DNA of 64,000 bases from an uncultured Pseudomonadota bacterium (GCA_903870545.1 CAIQDI010000018.1:150789-214788), one strand, 5' to 3'. Shown: positions 1 through 9,481, counted from the first letter of the stretch. Notes: a model not told the origin generated them from the letters alone. Made by a program: numbers and translations.

Positions 1-263
1 AACACATGGTCAGCCGAAGTCGCCATTTGAACGGTTAGCTCATTTTCGTAGTCAAAAATTACTTCACCGTCGTGCTGTAATTTTTGAATGAACGAGATTT
101 TGTCATACCCTGCTAATTCAGCCGCTTTGCCCAAACTGAGTTTGCCTTTTCGATAAAGCATCAAAGCGTGATGAAATACCATCTGCTTGATGAATTCGTC
201 TTTCTTTTCTTTGAGCAACAGCAAGAAATTATCGTCGATGCTAATTTGAAGTTGGATTTGCAT
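1..263 (-). CDS. UPF0175 family antitoxin-like protein (partial, C-terminus beyond left edge)
   Basis: About 87 codons are open from an ATG at 261-263 to the window edge with no stop, so the C-terminus is missing. The ATG follows an A/G-rich GGAAAAA Shine-Dalgarno. The readable protein has an N-terminal strand-like stretch, then a helix carrying a block near residues 41-50 (GKLSLGKAAELAG), which is the helix-turn-helix signature of UPF0175 proteins. These are small proteins often paired with a PIN-domain toxin and treated as antitoxins. A partner toxin would lie downstream, outside the window, so the toxin-antitoxin role is inferred from the family only. It is transcribed away from the window in the same direction as trpS. 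Confidence 0.72.
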   Translation of the reverse strand, partial: MQIQLQISIDDNFLLLLKEKKDEFIKQMVFHHALMLYRKGKLSLGKAAELAGYDKISFIQKLQHDGEVIFDYENELTVQMATSADHV

Positions 264-343
264 GATCTTTTTCCTTTCGATTAAACGAATAAAAGCTGAG
301 TGTAAGTTTTACGCTAAAAATTTTACAAGTCGTACCCCTAAAT

Positions 344-1342
344 TTAAAACCGTGAAATCCCCACCGCTTCGCGCAGTTGAGCAATAAACGGCTGACTAAT
401 TGCCCGTGCTTTTGCCGCGCCCATTTGTAATTGTTCTTCGATGTGATTCGGTTGCAACAATAACGCTTCGTAACGTTCCCGCGCCGGGGCGACTTCGGCA
501 TTCACTTTTTCAAACAAAATGGCTTTCATTTCGCCCCAACCAATTCCAGCCGCGTAACGTTGGCGAACATCGGCAATTTCTTCCGCATTCGCAAACGCTT
601 GAAAGGTGCTGAACAGCGTGCAATCGGCGGTATCTTTCGGTTCGTGCGGTTCGAGCGAATTGGTTTTAATTTTGTTAATCAATTTTTTCAATTTCTTTTC
701 GGGTTCAAACAACGGAATGGTATTTTGATAACTTTTACTCATTTTGCGCCCATCCAAACCGGACAAAATCGCGCCTTTTTCATCAATCACCGCTTCCGGC
801 AAGGTGAAATGTTCGCCGTAAATATGATTGAAACGTGCGCCAATATCCCGCGCCATTTCGATGTGTTGCAGCTGGTCTTTACCGACCGGAACTTTGCTCG
901 CGTTGAATAGCAAAATATCCGCCGCCATCAAAATCGGATAACTAAACAAACCCATCGTAATGCCTTTATCGGCATCATCATCTTCATTTTCCGCGACCGC
1001 TGCTTTGTAAGCGTGTGAACGATTCATCAAGCCTTTCGACGTGACGCAAGTCAATAACCACGTCAATTCCAAAATTTCTGGCACGTCAGATTGGCGATAA
1101 AAAACCGCGTTATTCGTATCCAAACCCAACGCCAACCACGTCGCGGCGATTTCCAAACTCGATTGACGCACGCGCTGCGGTTCTTGGCATTTAATCAGCG
1201 CGTGATAATCCGCCAAAAAATAAAACGGCGTGACGTTGGTATTCTGACTGAGGTTAATGGCGGGACGAATCGCGCCGACGTAATTGCCCAAATGCGGCGT
1301 GCCAGTCGTGGTGATTCCGGTTAAAACAATGTCTTTTTTCAT
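344..1342 (-). CDS. trpS: Tryptophanyl-tRNA synthetase
   Basis: Cytosolic class I aminoacyl-tRNA synthetase that charges tRNA(Trp) with tryptophan using ATP. The 332-residue protein has the normal bacterial length. The HIGH-type signature is PHLGN at residues 16-20 and the KMSKS loop is exact at residues 200-204. The GKDQLQH segment at 154-160 is typical of TrpRS tryptophan/ATP-site sequences. The start MKKDIVLTG begins directly with the first Rossmann strand, as expected. It is transcribed leftward, upstream of the UPF0175 gene, and divergent from the PilZ gene at 1435. The Shine-Dalgarno is weak. Confidence 0.97.
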   Translation of the reverse strand: MKKDIVLTGITTTGTPHLGNYVGAIRPAINLSQNTNVTPFYFLADYHALIKCQEPQRVRQSSLEIAATWLALGLDTNNAVFYRQSDVPEILELTWLLTCVTSKGLMNRSHAYKAAVAENEDDDADKGITMGLFSYPILMAADILLFNASKVPVGKDQLQHIEMARDIGARFNHIYGEHFTLPEAVIDEKGAILSGLDGRKMSKSYQNTIPLFEPEKKLKKLINKIKTNSLEPHEPKDTADCTLFSTFQAFANAEEIADVRQRYAAGIGWGEMKAILFEKVNAEVAPARERYEALLLQPNHIEEQLQMGAAKARAISQPFIAQLREAVGISRF

Positions 1343-1434
1343 GCAAAACGCTCAAAAGTGAAAAGGTAAAAATGTAGTTCGCCATTTTATAGTAAAATTT
1401 CGCGCATTCATCGTTTTAACACAGGAAAAATAAA

Positions 1435-1728
1435 ATGAAACATGACGAAAAACGCGCTTATCTCCGCATCAGTATTGATAGTGAAATGCACTATCGATTA
1501 GTTGATTCTACCGAATTTTATTCTGCCCGCTGTTCATCGTTAAGCGGTTCCGGTATCTCGTTTATCGCGGCACAATCGATCGACGAAGGCAAAGCAATAG
1601 AAATCAACATCACACCACAAAATACGATTACGCCAGCCTTTACGGCATTTGTCGAAGTGGTGCGTGTCACAAAATTAGCCGCCGACGAATATGAAATCGC
1701 CACTACCATCAAAACAATTAAGGGTTAA
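1435..1728 (+). CDS. PilZ-domain protein
   Basis: A 97-residue single-domain protein. It has an RxxxR motif at residues 7-11 and a SxSxxG segment at 35-40 that corresponds to the (D/N)xSxxG half of the c-di-GMP site. The first position is Ser rather than Asp/Asn, so ligand affinity may be altered. PilZ domains bind cyclic di-GMP and regulate motility, polysaccharide synthesis or other outputs; no output domain is fused here. AGGAA sits before the ATG. It is 2 bases upstream of queD, so the two are likely cotranscribed, although no functional link is obvious. Divergent from trpS. Confidence 0.85.
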   Translation: MKHDEKRAYLRISIDSEMHYRLVDSTEFYSARCSSLSGSGISFIAAQSIDEGKAIEINITPQNTITPAFTAFVEVVRVTKLAADEYEIATTIKTIKG

Positions 1729-1730
1729 AA

Positions 1731-2132
1731 ATGTTCACGATTACCAAAGAAGTGTATTTTTGCTACGGGCATCGGCTGATGAATCACGGCGGGAAATGTC
1801 GGCATTTGCACGGGCATAGCGTCAAAGCGGCGATTTCAATTACGCACGAAAATTTGAACGAGCAAGGCATGGTTTGCGATTTTTCGGACGTGAAAGACTG
1901 CGTCGAAAGTTATGTGAATACGCATCTCGACCACAATTTTTTGCTGCACAAAGACGACCCGATTATTCCCGCGTTGATTCAAAACAACGAGCGGTTTTTG
2001 GTCTTGGATGAACACCCGACGGCTGAAGTATTAAGCAAAATGATTTTCAAGCATTTGCAAGCCAACGGTTTTTACGTTACCGAAGTGACGTTGTGGGAAA
2101 CCGCCAGCGCGAGCGCGAGTTATCGGGAATAA
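1731..2132 (+). CDS. queD: 6-carboxy-5,6,7,8-tetrahydropterin synthase (QueD/PTPS family)
   Basis: Converts 7,8-dihydroneopterin triphosphate to 6-carboxytetrahydropterin in queuosine/7-deazaguanine biosynthesis. The 133-residue protein has the family zinc ligands His14, His27 and His29. The CxxxHGH motif with nucleophile Cys23 is intact, as are an Asp67-His68 pair and a C-terminal Glu123 that would bind the pterin ring. The length fits the small bacterial QueD rather than eukaryotic PTPS. It starts 2 bases after the PilZ gene. Other queuosine genes are not in the window. A close PTPS paralogue with different specificity cannot be excluded from sequence alone. Confidence 0.92.
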   Translation: MFTITKEVYFCYGHRLMNHGGKCRHLHGHSVKAAISITHENLNEQGMVCDFSDVKDCVESYVNTHLDHNFLLHKDDPIIPALIQNNERFLVLDEHPTAEVLSKMIFKHLQANGFYVTEVTLWETASASASYRE

Positions 2133-2200
2133 TTTCCTCAATCATCTGAACGCGCCACACTGCGCCCACTTTTTTAATCACTTTTATTTTAAAAAAACTT

Positions 2201-4789
2201 ATGACTACTCAATCTCCCCAAACGATTTACCGCGAAAATTACACCGTTCCCGCGTTTTTAATTCACGACGTAAAACTGCATTTTTCGCTCGACGCTGAAA
2301 ATACAAAAGTGCTTTCAACGCTGACGTTGCAACGGAATTCTACTTGCAAAAATGCCAGCGCAGATTTAGTTTTACACGGCGAAAAATTGATTTTGAATTG
2401 TGTCGTGTTGAATGAAATCGAATTAACCGATTACATTCAAACCGCAGAAACGTTGACGATTTCAAACGTGCCGCAAGCTGAAACGTTCACGCTGATGATT
2501 GAAAACACGATTAACCCGAAAGAAAATACCGCGTTGGAAGGCTTGTATTTGTCGAACGGAATGCTTTGCACGCAATGTGAAGCGGAAGGTTTCCGCAAAA
2601 TCACTTATTTTCTCGACCGTCCCGACGTGATGACGAAATTTACCGTTACGATTGTAGCGGATAAAACCGAATTCCCCGTGTTGCTGTCAAACGGTAACAA
2701 AGTCGCCAGCGGTGAATTTGAAAATAATCAACATTGGGTGACGTGGAATGATCCGTTTGCGAAACCGTGTTATTTGTTCGCGCTGGTTGCAGGTCAATTG
2801 GAATGCGTCGCCGACACCTTTACCACGCAATCAGGACGTGAAATCGAGCTAGAAATTTTCATCGAAGCGCACGACAAAGACAAATGCGCTCACGCCATGC
2901 AATCGTTGAAATACGCCATGCGCTGGGATGAAGCGGTTTATGGGCGCGAATACGATTTAGATTTGTACATGATTGTTGCCGTCAGCCATTTCAATATGGG
3001 CGCGATGGAAAACAAAGGCTTAAACGTTTTCAACACCAAATTCGTGTTGGCGCGCCCCGATACCGCCACGGATTTTGATTACGAAGGCATCGAAGGCGTA
3101 ATCGCGCACGAGTATTTTCACAACTGGACGGGCAACCGAATCACTTGCCGCGACTGGTTTCAATTGAGTTTAAAAGAAGGTTTCACGGTGTTTCGCGACC
3201 AAGAATTCACCGCCGACCGCGTGTCAAAATCAGTGAAACGCATTGAAGACGTGACGCAACTTCGCACGCGCCAATTTGCCGAAGATGCCAGTCCGCTCGC
3301 GCATCCGATTCGCCCCGACGCTTACATTGAAATCAACAATTTTTACACGCTCACGGTCTACGAAAAAGGCGCGGAAGTCGTGCGAATGTTGCACACGTTG
3401 TTAGGCGTGGACGGTTTTAGACGTGGCAGCGATTTGTATTTTGAACGCCACGACGGACAAGCCGTCACCTGTGACGATTTTGTCAACGCGATGCAAGACG
3501 CGAACGACGTGGATTTGAGCCAATTTCGTCGCTGGTATTCGCAAGCCGGAACGCCGGTTGTCAACGTTTCGACGAATTACGACGCAACGACAAAAACGTT
3601 TGCGCTGACTTTAAAACAAAATTATCCGAATCAAACTGAACCGCTGTTAATCCCGATTAAAATCGGTTTGTTGAACGCTGAAACGGGCGCAGATTTGTTG
3701 CCCGAAACGCTGTTGCAGTTCAATAAAATGGAACAAACGTTCACGTTTGACGCGCTGGAATCTGCGCCGATTGTTTCGATGTTGCGCGGATTTTCTGCGC
3801 CCGTAAATGTTGAAATGTCGCGCAGTTTGGAAGAGTTGGCGTTTTTGTCGCAACATGACAGCGATTCGTTTAATCGTTGGGACGCGGCGCAATCTGTGGC
3901 TGAACGCATTATTTTGGATTTGGTTGAAAGCAAATCTTCTGACGTGAATCCGATTTTGTTGGCGACGTTTGAAAAAGTTCTGAATTCGCCGATTGACGAT
4001 TTGGCGTATTTTTCGTTGTTGCTGTCGTTACCTTCGGAAAATTATTTAGCCGAACGCATGACGATTGCCGATTTTGAAGGCATTCATTGGGCGCGTGAAG
4101 GCGTGTTGAAAACGTTGGCAGAAATATTCCAAACGCAACACGCCCAAATTTATTTGGCACATCACAAAGATGAATCGGGCGATTTTAGTCCCGAAGCGAT
4201 TGGTCGTCGGCGCGTGAAAAATGCCTGTTTAGCGTTTTTGAGTCGTGTGTGTTCGCCTGAAATTCATGCGTTGGCGCAGTCGCAATTTGAAAATGCTAAA
4301 AATATGACTGACCAAATGGCGGCGTTGGTGGCAATTGTTCACAATAATCATCCGGCAAAAGAAGCGTGTTTAGCGCAGTTTTACGCCCAATGGCAAAATG
4401 AACCGCTGGTGATTGATAAATGGTTTGCGTTGCAAGCGAGTAGTCCAGCGGCGAATGCGTTTGAAACCGTGCAAGCTCTACGTTCGCATGTCGCGTTTGA
4501 TATGAAAAACCCCAATCGGGTGCGGTCGTTAATTGGCGCATTTTCGCAAACAAACCCGCTTCATTTTCACGCGGCAAATGGTCAAGGTTATGCGTTTTTA
4601 GCCGATGCAATTTTGGAACTGAACGCCATCAATCCACAAGTTGCGTCACGAATGGTTACGCCGTTAACCGCGTGGCGCAAAGTTGAACCGTCGCGCCAAT
4701 CGTTGATGAAAGCGCAATTGCAACGGATTATCGACACGAAAGATATTTCTAACGATGTGTTTGAATTAGCCAGCAAAAGTCTGGGTTAA
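2201..4789 (+). CDS. pepN: Aminopeptidase N (M1 family)
   Basis: Cytosolic zinc aminopeptidase that removes N-terminal residues from peptides. The 862-residue length matches proteobacterial PepN. The substrate-binding GAMEN motif is at residues 267-271. The zinc site HExxH lies at 303-307 (HEYFH) and the third ligand Glu326 follows 18 residues later in the KEGF segment. The C-terminal part is the alpha-helical DUF3458-type region of bacterial PepN. No signal peptide is visible. The endonuclease gene follows after 11 bases on the same strand. The start MTTQSPQTIYRENY matches the usual PepN N-terminus; the Shine-Dalgarno is poor. Confidence 0.97.
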   Translation: MTTQSPQTIYRENYTVPAFLIHDVKLHFSLDAENTKVLSTLTLQRNSTCKNASADLVLHGEKLILNCVVLNEIELTDYIQTAETLTISNVPQAETFTLMIENTINPKENTALEGLYLSNGMLCTQCEAEGFRKITYFLDRPDVMTKFTVTIVADKTEFPVLLSNGNKVASGEFENNQHWVTWNDPFAKPCYLFALVAGQLECVADTFTTQSGREIELEIFIEAHDKDKCAHAMQSLKYAMRWDEAVYGREYDLDLYMIVAVSHFNMGAMENKGLNVFNTKFVLARPDTATDFDYEGIEGVIAHEYFHNWTGNRITCRDWFQLSLKEGFTVFRDQEFTADRVSKSVKRIEDVTQLRTRQFAEDASPLAHPIRPDAYIEINNFYTLTVYEKGAEVVRMLHTLLGVDGFRRGSDLYFERHDGQAVTCDDFVNAMQDANDVDLSQFRRWYSQAGTPVVNVSTNYDATTKTFALTLKQNYPNQTEPLLIPIKIGLLNAETGADLLPETLLQFNKMEQTFTFDALESAPIVSMLRGFSAPVNVEMSRSLEELAFLSQHDSDSFNRWDAAQSVAERIILDLVESKSSDVNPILLATFEKVLNSPIDDLAYFSLLLSLPSENYLAERMTIADFEGIHWAREGVLKTLAEIFQTQHAQIYLAHHKDESGDFSPEAIGRRRVKNACLAFLSRVCSPEIHALAQSQFENAKNMTDQMAALVAIVHNNHPAKEACLAQFYAQWQNEPLVIDKWFALQASSPAANAFETVQALRSHVAFDMKNPNRVRSLIGAFSQTNPLHFHAANGQGYAFLADAILELNAINPQVASRMVTPLTAWRKVEPSRQSLMKAQLQRIIDTKDISNDVFELASKSLG

Positions 4790-4800
4790 ATGTCGAAACG

Positions 4801-5679
4801 ATGAATAAAACACTGCAACTTTTTCTCACCGCCTTTCGGTTAGTTCAGAATTATCCGCGTGTCATCATGCCGATTTTGACGTTGTTGTTATGCGGTTACG
4901 GTTATGAAATGTGGGTGGCGCGACCGGCGTTAATGTATCAAGGCACGCCACAAGCGATTTCAACGTGGAATAGCAAAACTTGGTTTCGGGTGTTGCGAAA
5001 TAATGGTTTTATTGTGGGTTATTCGGATGTGCGCGGGAATCCGTTGTGGGTGGAATACGCGCTCACGCCGGTTGCCGATAACGCGCCACGCTTGAAACGT
5101 CCGGCGCGTTTTCAAACGGATTGGCGTGGACTAAATCGCGTCAGTCACGACGATTACACCAACAGCGGTTTTGATCGCGGGCATAATGCGCCGAATCACG
5201 CCATGAGTACGTTGTACGGAAAATACGGGCAAGCCGACAGTTTTTTGATGACGAATATTAGTCCGCAACGGCCAAAATTAAATCAACAAATTTGGCAACG
5301 TTTGGAAGAAGCGGAGTTGTCTTTTTTCGCGAAAAATTTCGGTAAAGTGTGGGTCATTACCGGGCCGATTTTTGGTGATAATCCTGAAAAAATGTCGTCG
5401 GCATTGTGGCATATTGATATTCCGAAAGCGTTTTACAAAATCTACGTCACCGAAGAAAGCGACAGTAAACCGGCGTTTGCGTTGGCGTTTATCATGCCGC
5501 AAACCGTGACCGGCAAAGAACCGATTTCACAATTTATCACCACGATTGACACGGTGGAAGCGCAAACCGGTTTGGATTTTTTGAGTGATTTTGATGATAA
5601 AACCGAAAATCATTTGGAAGGCACAATTGAAACGGTGCCATGGAATTTGAATGCAGTGAATAAAATCCCGGCGCGGTAA
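4801..5679 (+). CDS. DNA/RNA non-specific endonuclease, membrane-anchored
   Basis: NUC/EndoG-type (beta-beta-alpha-metal) nuclease of 292 residues. The catalytic DRGH motif is at residues 125-128, with His128 as the general base, in the usual context FDRGHNAPNHAM. The downstream segment TNISPQ...LNQ supplies the Asn that coordinates Mg2+. A hydrophobic stretch at about residues 20-38 looks like an uncleaved membrane anchor, so the domain probably sits in the periplasm. It lies 11 bases after pepN and may be cotranscribed with it. A second member of the same family follows at 5885. Role is likely nucleic-acid scavenging or defence at the envelope; this is an inference. Confidence 0.9.
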   Translation: MNKTLQLFLTAFRLVQNYPRVIMPILTLLLCGYGYEMWVARPALMYQGTPQAISTWNSKTWFRVLRNNGFIVGYSDVRGNPLWVEYALTPVADNAPRLKRPARFQTDWRGLNRVSHDDYTNSGFDRGHNAPNHAMSTLYGKYGQADSFLMTNISPQRPKLNQQIWQRLEEAELSFFAKNFGKVWVITGPIFGDNPEKMSSALWHIDIPKAFYKIYVTEESDSKPAFALAFIMPQTVTGKEPISQFITTIDTVEAQTGLDFLSDFDDKTENHLEGTIETVPWNLNAVNKIPAR

Positions 5680-5792
5680 AATTTTACGTTGCACAAAAAT
5701 GTTTTTATCAAATATCTGGCAACTGTCAATTCAAAAATGATGCAGGACATTAAGCACAGCTTTTTTGTGAAAATGGGTTGCAAGTAACACAC

Positions 5793-5831
5793 AAAAAACC
5801 GCTTCTCCGCACACGCTGGGGGCGGTTTTTT
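5793..5831. terminator. Bidirectional rho-independent terminator
   Basis: A perfect 10-base stem (AAAAAACCGC at 5793-5802 and GCGGTTTTTT at 5822-5831) with a 19-base loop. The stem can be extended by the flanking ACACAC/GTGTGT. T-runs on both strands allow termination in either direction. It separates the first endonuclease gene from the second and makes the upstream in-frame codon at 5837 an unlikely start for the next gene. Confidence 0.8.
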
Positions 5832-5884
5832 GCTGTGTGTTAAACTATGCTTTTCTAATCCAATTCTTCAGTCACACTATTTCA

Positions 5885-6643
5885 ATGAAACTATTCCGTC
5901 CGGTCTTTTTACTTTTACCCTTGGTTATTTTTTGTAATGCGTGCAGCGTTCAAGCGGCAACGACTTCTACAAATTACGCTGCAAAAATCCAGCGGGTGGA
6001 TTACACCGGTTTTACCTTGTGGCTCGATTGTAATCAGCACGGCGCGGTAAAATTTCAATATAACGCGCAACGCGATGTGGGCAATTTGTCGCGGGTCGAA
6101 AAGTTTTCTTTGGATTCCAATGTTCCGAAAGAATGCCAACAAACGAGCGCGAAAACGTACGGTTTTAATTATGATCGCGGGCATTTAGTACCCGCGAATC
6201 ATTTGGATTATTCGCAAAAAGCCATTACCGACAGCAATTTCATGACCAACATTTTGCCACAAGCCGCGACGATGAATCGGGGCGCATGGTTATTGACCGA
6301 AGAAATTATTGAATGTTACCGCGACATTGATGAATTGTTGGTGATTGGCGGTGTGATTTGGGGAAATAACACGAAAGATGATTATTTTGTAAAATCGCAC
6401 GGTATCAAAACGCCCGATGCGTTTTGGAAAGTGGTGATTCGTGGCACATTGAATAATGAACAAGTGATTGCGTGGATTGTGCCGAATAGTGCGGCGGCGC
6501 AACGTTCTAAATTAGACAGTTATTTGGTGTCGGTGGCGAAAATTGAAAGTATCACGGGTGAAAAGATTCCGGTGAATGCGGAATTGAAAAATGACGTATT
6601 GAAAAAATCGTGGATTGTACCGAAGGGTTGCAACAAAGGTTGA
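5885..6643 (+). CDS. DNA/RNA non-specific endonuclease, secreted
   Basis: Second NUC-family nuclease, 252 residues from the ATG at 5885. An in-frame upstream start at 5837 is rejected because it sits against the terminator. The N-terminus (MKLFRPVFLLLPLVIF) is a signal peptide. Cleavage could fall after SVQA at about residue 24, or Cys20 could act as a poor lipobox. The catalytic motif YDRGHLVPANH places DRGH at 97-100 with His100 as base; TNILPQ provides the metal-binding Asn region. It resembles the preceding nuclease only at family level, so this is probably not a recent tandem duplication. Substrate is expected to be extracellular DNA/RNA. Confidence 0.88.
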   Translation: MKLFRPVFLLLPLVIFCNACSVQAATTSTNYAAKIQRVDYTGFTLWLDCNQHGAVKFQYNAQRDVGNLSRVEKFSLDSNVPKECQQTSAKTYGFNYDRGHLVPANHLDYSQKAITDSNFMTNILPQAATMNRGAWLLTEEIIECYRDIDELLVIGGVIWGNNTKDDYFVKSHGIKTPDAFWKVVIRGTLNNEQVIAWIVPNSAAAQRSKLDSYLVSVAKIESITGEKIPVNAELKNDVLKKSWIVPKGCNKG

Positions 6644-6650
6644 ACGGTAG

Positions 6651-6671
6651 GGGCGGGTTCTAAACCCGCCC
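6651..6671. repeat. Small palindromic repeat (GGGCGGGT...ACCCGCCC type)
   Basis: GGGCGGGTT, a short loop and AACCCGCCC form a strong 9-base hairpin. It sits between the convergent ends of the endonuclease and dapD genes. A sister copy with the same arms and a slightly different loop occurs at 38851-38871, so this is a dispersed repeat and not just a terminator. Confidence 0.7.
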
Positions 6672-6695
6672 ACACATAACGAAATTAACGAAATG

Positions 6696-7514
6696 TTAAT
6701 CGCGCAACAATTCGTTAATGCCCGTTTTGCTGCGGGTGCGTTCATCGACTTGTTTGATAATCACCGCGCAATACAAACTGTGCGAACCATCCGCCGAAGG
6801 TAAATTCCCCGATACGACAACCGAACCCGCTGGAATACGTCCATAAGTAATTTCACCCGTCATACGGTTGAAAATTTTGGTACTTTGACCAATATAAACG
6901 CCCATCGAAATCACACAACCGTCTTCTACAATCACGCCTTCAACCACCTCGGAACGTGCGCCGATAAAGCAATTGTCGCCAATAATGGTTGGATTCGCTT
7001 GCAACGGTTCTAACACGCCGCCGATGCCCACGCCGCCTGACAAATGCACGTTTTTACCGATTTGAGCGCACGAACCGACCGTCACCCAAGTATCGACCAT
7101 CGTGCCGGTGTCAATGTACGCGCCGATGTTGACGTAAGACGGCATCAAAATAACGCTCGACCCGATAAATGAACCGTGACGCGCCACGGCATTTGGCACG
7201 ACACGCACACCAGCGGCAGCAAAATCCGCTTCGCTGTAAGTTGAAAATTTGCTTTCAACTTTGTCGTAATAGCGCGTGTTGCCGCCGTCCATCACACGGT
7301 TGTCGTTGATTCGGAACGACAATAAAACCGCTTTTTTCAACCATTGATGCGTGACCCAATCGCCGTCGATTTTTTCAGCGACGCGCACAATCCCCTTATC
7401 AAGTAGGTTGATCGTTTCGGTGACAGCTTCGCGGACTTCGGCAGTAGCGTTTGCAGGGGTGATTTCAGCGCGGTTTTCAAAGGCGGCGTTAATGATATTT
7501 TCTAAGGTTGTCAT
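6696..7514 (-). CDS. dapD: 2,3,4,5-tetrahydropyridine-2,6-dicarboxylate N-succinyltransferase
   Basis: Succinylates tetrahydrodipicolinate with succinyl-CoA in the lysine/meso-diaminopimelate pathway. The protein is 272 residues, the normal DapD length. An alpha-helical N-terminal domain is followed by hexapeptide repeats of a left-handed beta-helix, visible as runs such as [20 protein letters not shown], and a typical C-terminus rich in [11 protein letters not shown]. It starts 2 bases after the dapC stop, so the two succinylase-pathway steps are in one transcript. It is the last gene of the argS-SPOR-M48-dapC-dapD run. Confidence 0.97.
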   Translation of the reverse strand: MTTLENIINAAFENRAEITPANATAEVREAVTETINLLDKGIVRVAEKIDGDWVTHQWLKKAVLLSFRINDNRVMDGGNTRYYDKVESKFSTYSEADFAAAGVRVVPNAVARHGSFIGSSVILMPSYVNIGAYIDTGTMVDTWVTVGSCAQIGKNVHLSGGVGIGGVLEPLQANPTIIGDNCFIGARSEVVEGVIVEDGCVISMGVYIGQSTKIFNRMTGEITYGRIPAGSVVVSGNLPSADGSHSLYCAVIIKQVDERTRSKTGINELLRD

Positions 7515-7516
7515 GA

Positions 7517-8710
7517 TTATTTTGGTAAAGGGTTGATGAAATTTTTAATGCGTTGCGCGGCATCAATACATTCTGCAAGTGGCGCGACCAGGGCAATTCT
7601 AACATGATTCGCTGCGGGATTTACGCCTTCAAATTCCCGTGATAAAAAACTTCCTGGCAAAACGGTGACGTTTTCTTGAGCAAAAAGCTGTTGCGTAAAA
7701 TCGGTGTCAGAAATCGATGTTTTTAGCCAAATATAAAAGCTCGCGGGTGGTTTTTGAATTTCGCAAACGTCGCTCAAAATCTCAACAAACGCCGCGAATT
7801 TTTCACGATACAAACGCCGATTTTCGACAACATGCGCTTCATCTTGCCACGCGGCAATGCTCGCGTATTGCGTCGGAACTGACATCGCGCAACCGTGATA
7901 AGTTCGATACGCAAAATAATGTTTCAAAATTTCAGCGTCACCGGCGACAAAACCCGATCGCAAACCCGCACAATTTGAGCGTTTCGATAAACTGTGAAAT
8001 ACCACGCAACGTTTGAATTCACGATTGCCCATTTTCGCCGCAACTTCCAAAAGTCCAACCGGCGGATTGGCTTCCTCGTCGTACAATTCGCTGTAACATT
8101 CGTCGGATGCAATCACGAAATCGTATTTTTCAGCGAGCGTTAAAACGGTTTCAAAATCAGCCGCGCTCATCACCGAACCGCTGGGATTCGCGGGCGAACA
8201 AATATAAAGCAATTGGCAACGTTGCCAAACGTCAGCGGGAACGGCTGAAAAATCAGGCAAATAATTCGTTTCGGCGGTGGTATTTAAAAAATACGGTTCT
8301 GCGCCCGCCAATAAAGCCGCGCCTTCGTAAATTTGATAAAACGGATTTGGCATGATGACGAGCGGATTTTTTGCCGCATCAATCACGCATTGCGCGAATG
8401 AAAATAACGCTTCGCGTGTACCATTCACCGGCAAAACTTGGGTTTCAAAATTCACGTCACACGAAAAACGTTTGCCCAACCAATCGGCAATCGCTTCGCG
8501 CAATGTCGGAATGCCTTTGGTGGTCGGATAATTTGAAATACTGTTGAGATTTTCAATCAAAACGTCTTTGATAAATTGCGGCGTAGCGTGAGCCGGCTCA
8601 CCAATCGACAGCGTAATCGGCGATTTATTCGCGGGCGGCGTAATGCCGTTTTTGAGTTGCGCGAGTTTTTCAAACGGATACGGATGTAAGTTTTTTAAAT
8701 TTGGATTCAT
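7517..8710 (-). CDS. dapC: Succinyldiaminopimelate transaminase
   Basis: Class I/II PLP aminotransferase that makes N-succinyl-L,L-diaminopimelate from the keto acid and glutamate. The 397-residue protein starts [16 protein letters not shown], typical of DapC. The Schiff-base lysine is Lys243 in SLSKRSN (240-246), and the substrate carboxylate-binding Arg is in the C-terminal NHVRIAL segment. The assignment as DapC rather than another aminotransferase is supported by its position 2 bases upstream of dapD. It begins 3 bases after the M48 gene. Confidence 0.94.
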   Translation of the reverse strand: MNPNLKNLHPYPFEKLAQLKNGITPPANKSPITLSIGEPAHATPQFIKDVLIENLNSISNYPTTKGIPTLREAIADWLGKRFSCDVNFETQVLPVNGTREALFSFAQCVIDAAKNPLVIMPNPFYQIYEGAALLAGAEPYFLNTTAETNYLPDFSAVPADVWQRCQLLYICSPANPSGSVMSAADFETVLTLAEKYDFVIASDECYSELYDEEANPPVGLLEVAAKMGNREFKRCVVFHSLSKRSNCAGLRSGFVAGDAEILKHYFAYRTYHGCAMSVPTQYASIAAWQDEAHVVENRRLYREKFAAFVEILSDVCEIQKPPASFYIWLKTSISDTDFTQQLFAQENVTVLPGSFLSREFEGVNPAANHVRIALVAPLAECIDAAQRIKNFINPLPK

Positions 8711-8713
8711 GAT

Positions 8714-9481
8714 TTATCGACACTTTGGGATTTTGCCAGCGGCTTGCGCTTGTTTGTAAAGCTCCAACGCTTTCGGCATGTGTTCTTGTAATTGTTGAAT
8801 GCGCGTGGCGTGCGCCGGATGCGTAGACATAAATTCCATCGGCTGATTTTGCGCGGCTTGTGCCATTTTTTGCCACAATTTCACGCTGTCTTCCGGATTG
8901 AAACCGGCTTTTGCCATCAAATCCACGCCAATCATATCGGCTTCACTTTCATGCGTGCGACTGTACGGCATCAAAACGCCGTATTTCGCGCCCAAACCAA
9001 GCCCGCCCATTATCAACGGATTTTGTCCGTATTCGGTTTGCTGAATCATCGACATTCCTTGTTGTACCAACGTTTCTTGCGATGCACGTTCATTGCTGTG
9101 TCGCGCCAAAACGTGTCCGACTTCGTCACCCAAAACCGCCGCGAGTTGGTCTTGATTATCGACCAATTCCATCATGCCGGTGTGAACGCCGATTTTCGCG
9201 CCTGGCAACGCAAACGCATTGAGCGTTTTATCTTCAAAAACGACCACTTCCCAATTCTGCCCCATGCCGCGTGTCAGTTCCGTTACGATACATTGCGCGG
9301 TTTGATTGAATTGCCCGTCGCTGCTAATGGGTTTTTCTTTTTTCATTTGATCAAATGCTTGCAAACCCATTTGATTCATCTGCGTATCGGGCATAAAAAT
9401 AAGCTGATTTCGTCCTGTCGGACTGGTTGCACACGCCGCTAAACTGCTAATCGCTAAAATTACGCTTAATTTTTTGAACAT
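8714..9481 (-). CDS. M48-family metalloprotease-like lipoprotein with altered HExxH
   Basis: A 255-residue lipoprotein. The start is taken at the ATG at 9479-9481, which gives a clear signal peptide with lipobox LAAC (Cys17); an in-frame upstream extension lacks this. The fold matches the LoiP/YcaL type of outer-membrane M48 protease that degrades misassembled envelope proteins. The zinc motif is unusual: at residues 119-123 the sequence reads DEVGH, not HEVGH. The first zinc-binding His is therefore Asp through a CAC-to-GAC change. The other ligands, His123 and Glu180 (HESEAD), remain. Either the protein is a chaperone-like pseudo-protease, the metal site has adapted, or there is a sequencing error. 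It sits between the SPOR gene (44 bases upstream) and dapC. Confidence 0.88.
   Translation of the reverse strand: MFKKLSVILAISSLAACATSPTGRNQLIFMPDTQMNQMGLQAFDQMKKEKPISSDGQFNQTAQCIVTELTRGMGQNWEVVVFEDKTLNAFALPGAKIGVHTGMMELVDNQDQLAAVLGDEVGHVLARHSNERASQETLVQQGMSMIQQTEYGQNPLIMGGLGLGAKYGVLMPYSRTHESEADMIGVDLMAKAGFNPEDSVKLWQKMAQAAQNQPMEFMSTHPAHATRIQQLQEHMPKALELYKQAQAAGKIPKCR

Noticed and set aside
5837..5884. Longer N-terminus for the second endonuclease
   Set aside because: It would start 6 bases after a terminator stem and would hide the signal peptide; the ATG at 5885 fits better.
8792..9442. Long plus-strand open frame opposite the M48 gene
   Set aside because: It has no ribosome site or recognisable motif and is explained as the antisense shadow of a clear minus-strand gene.
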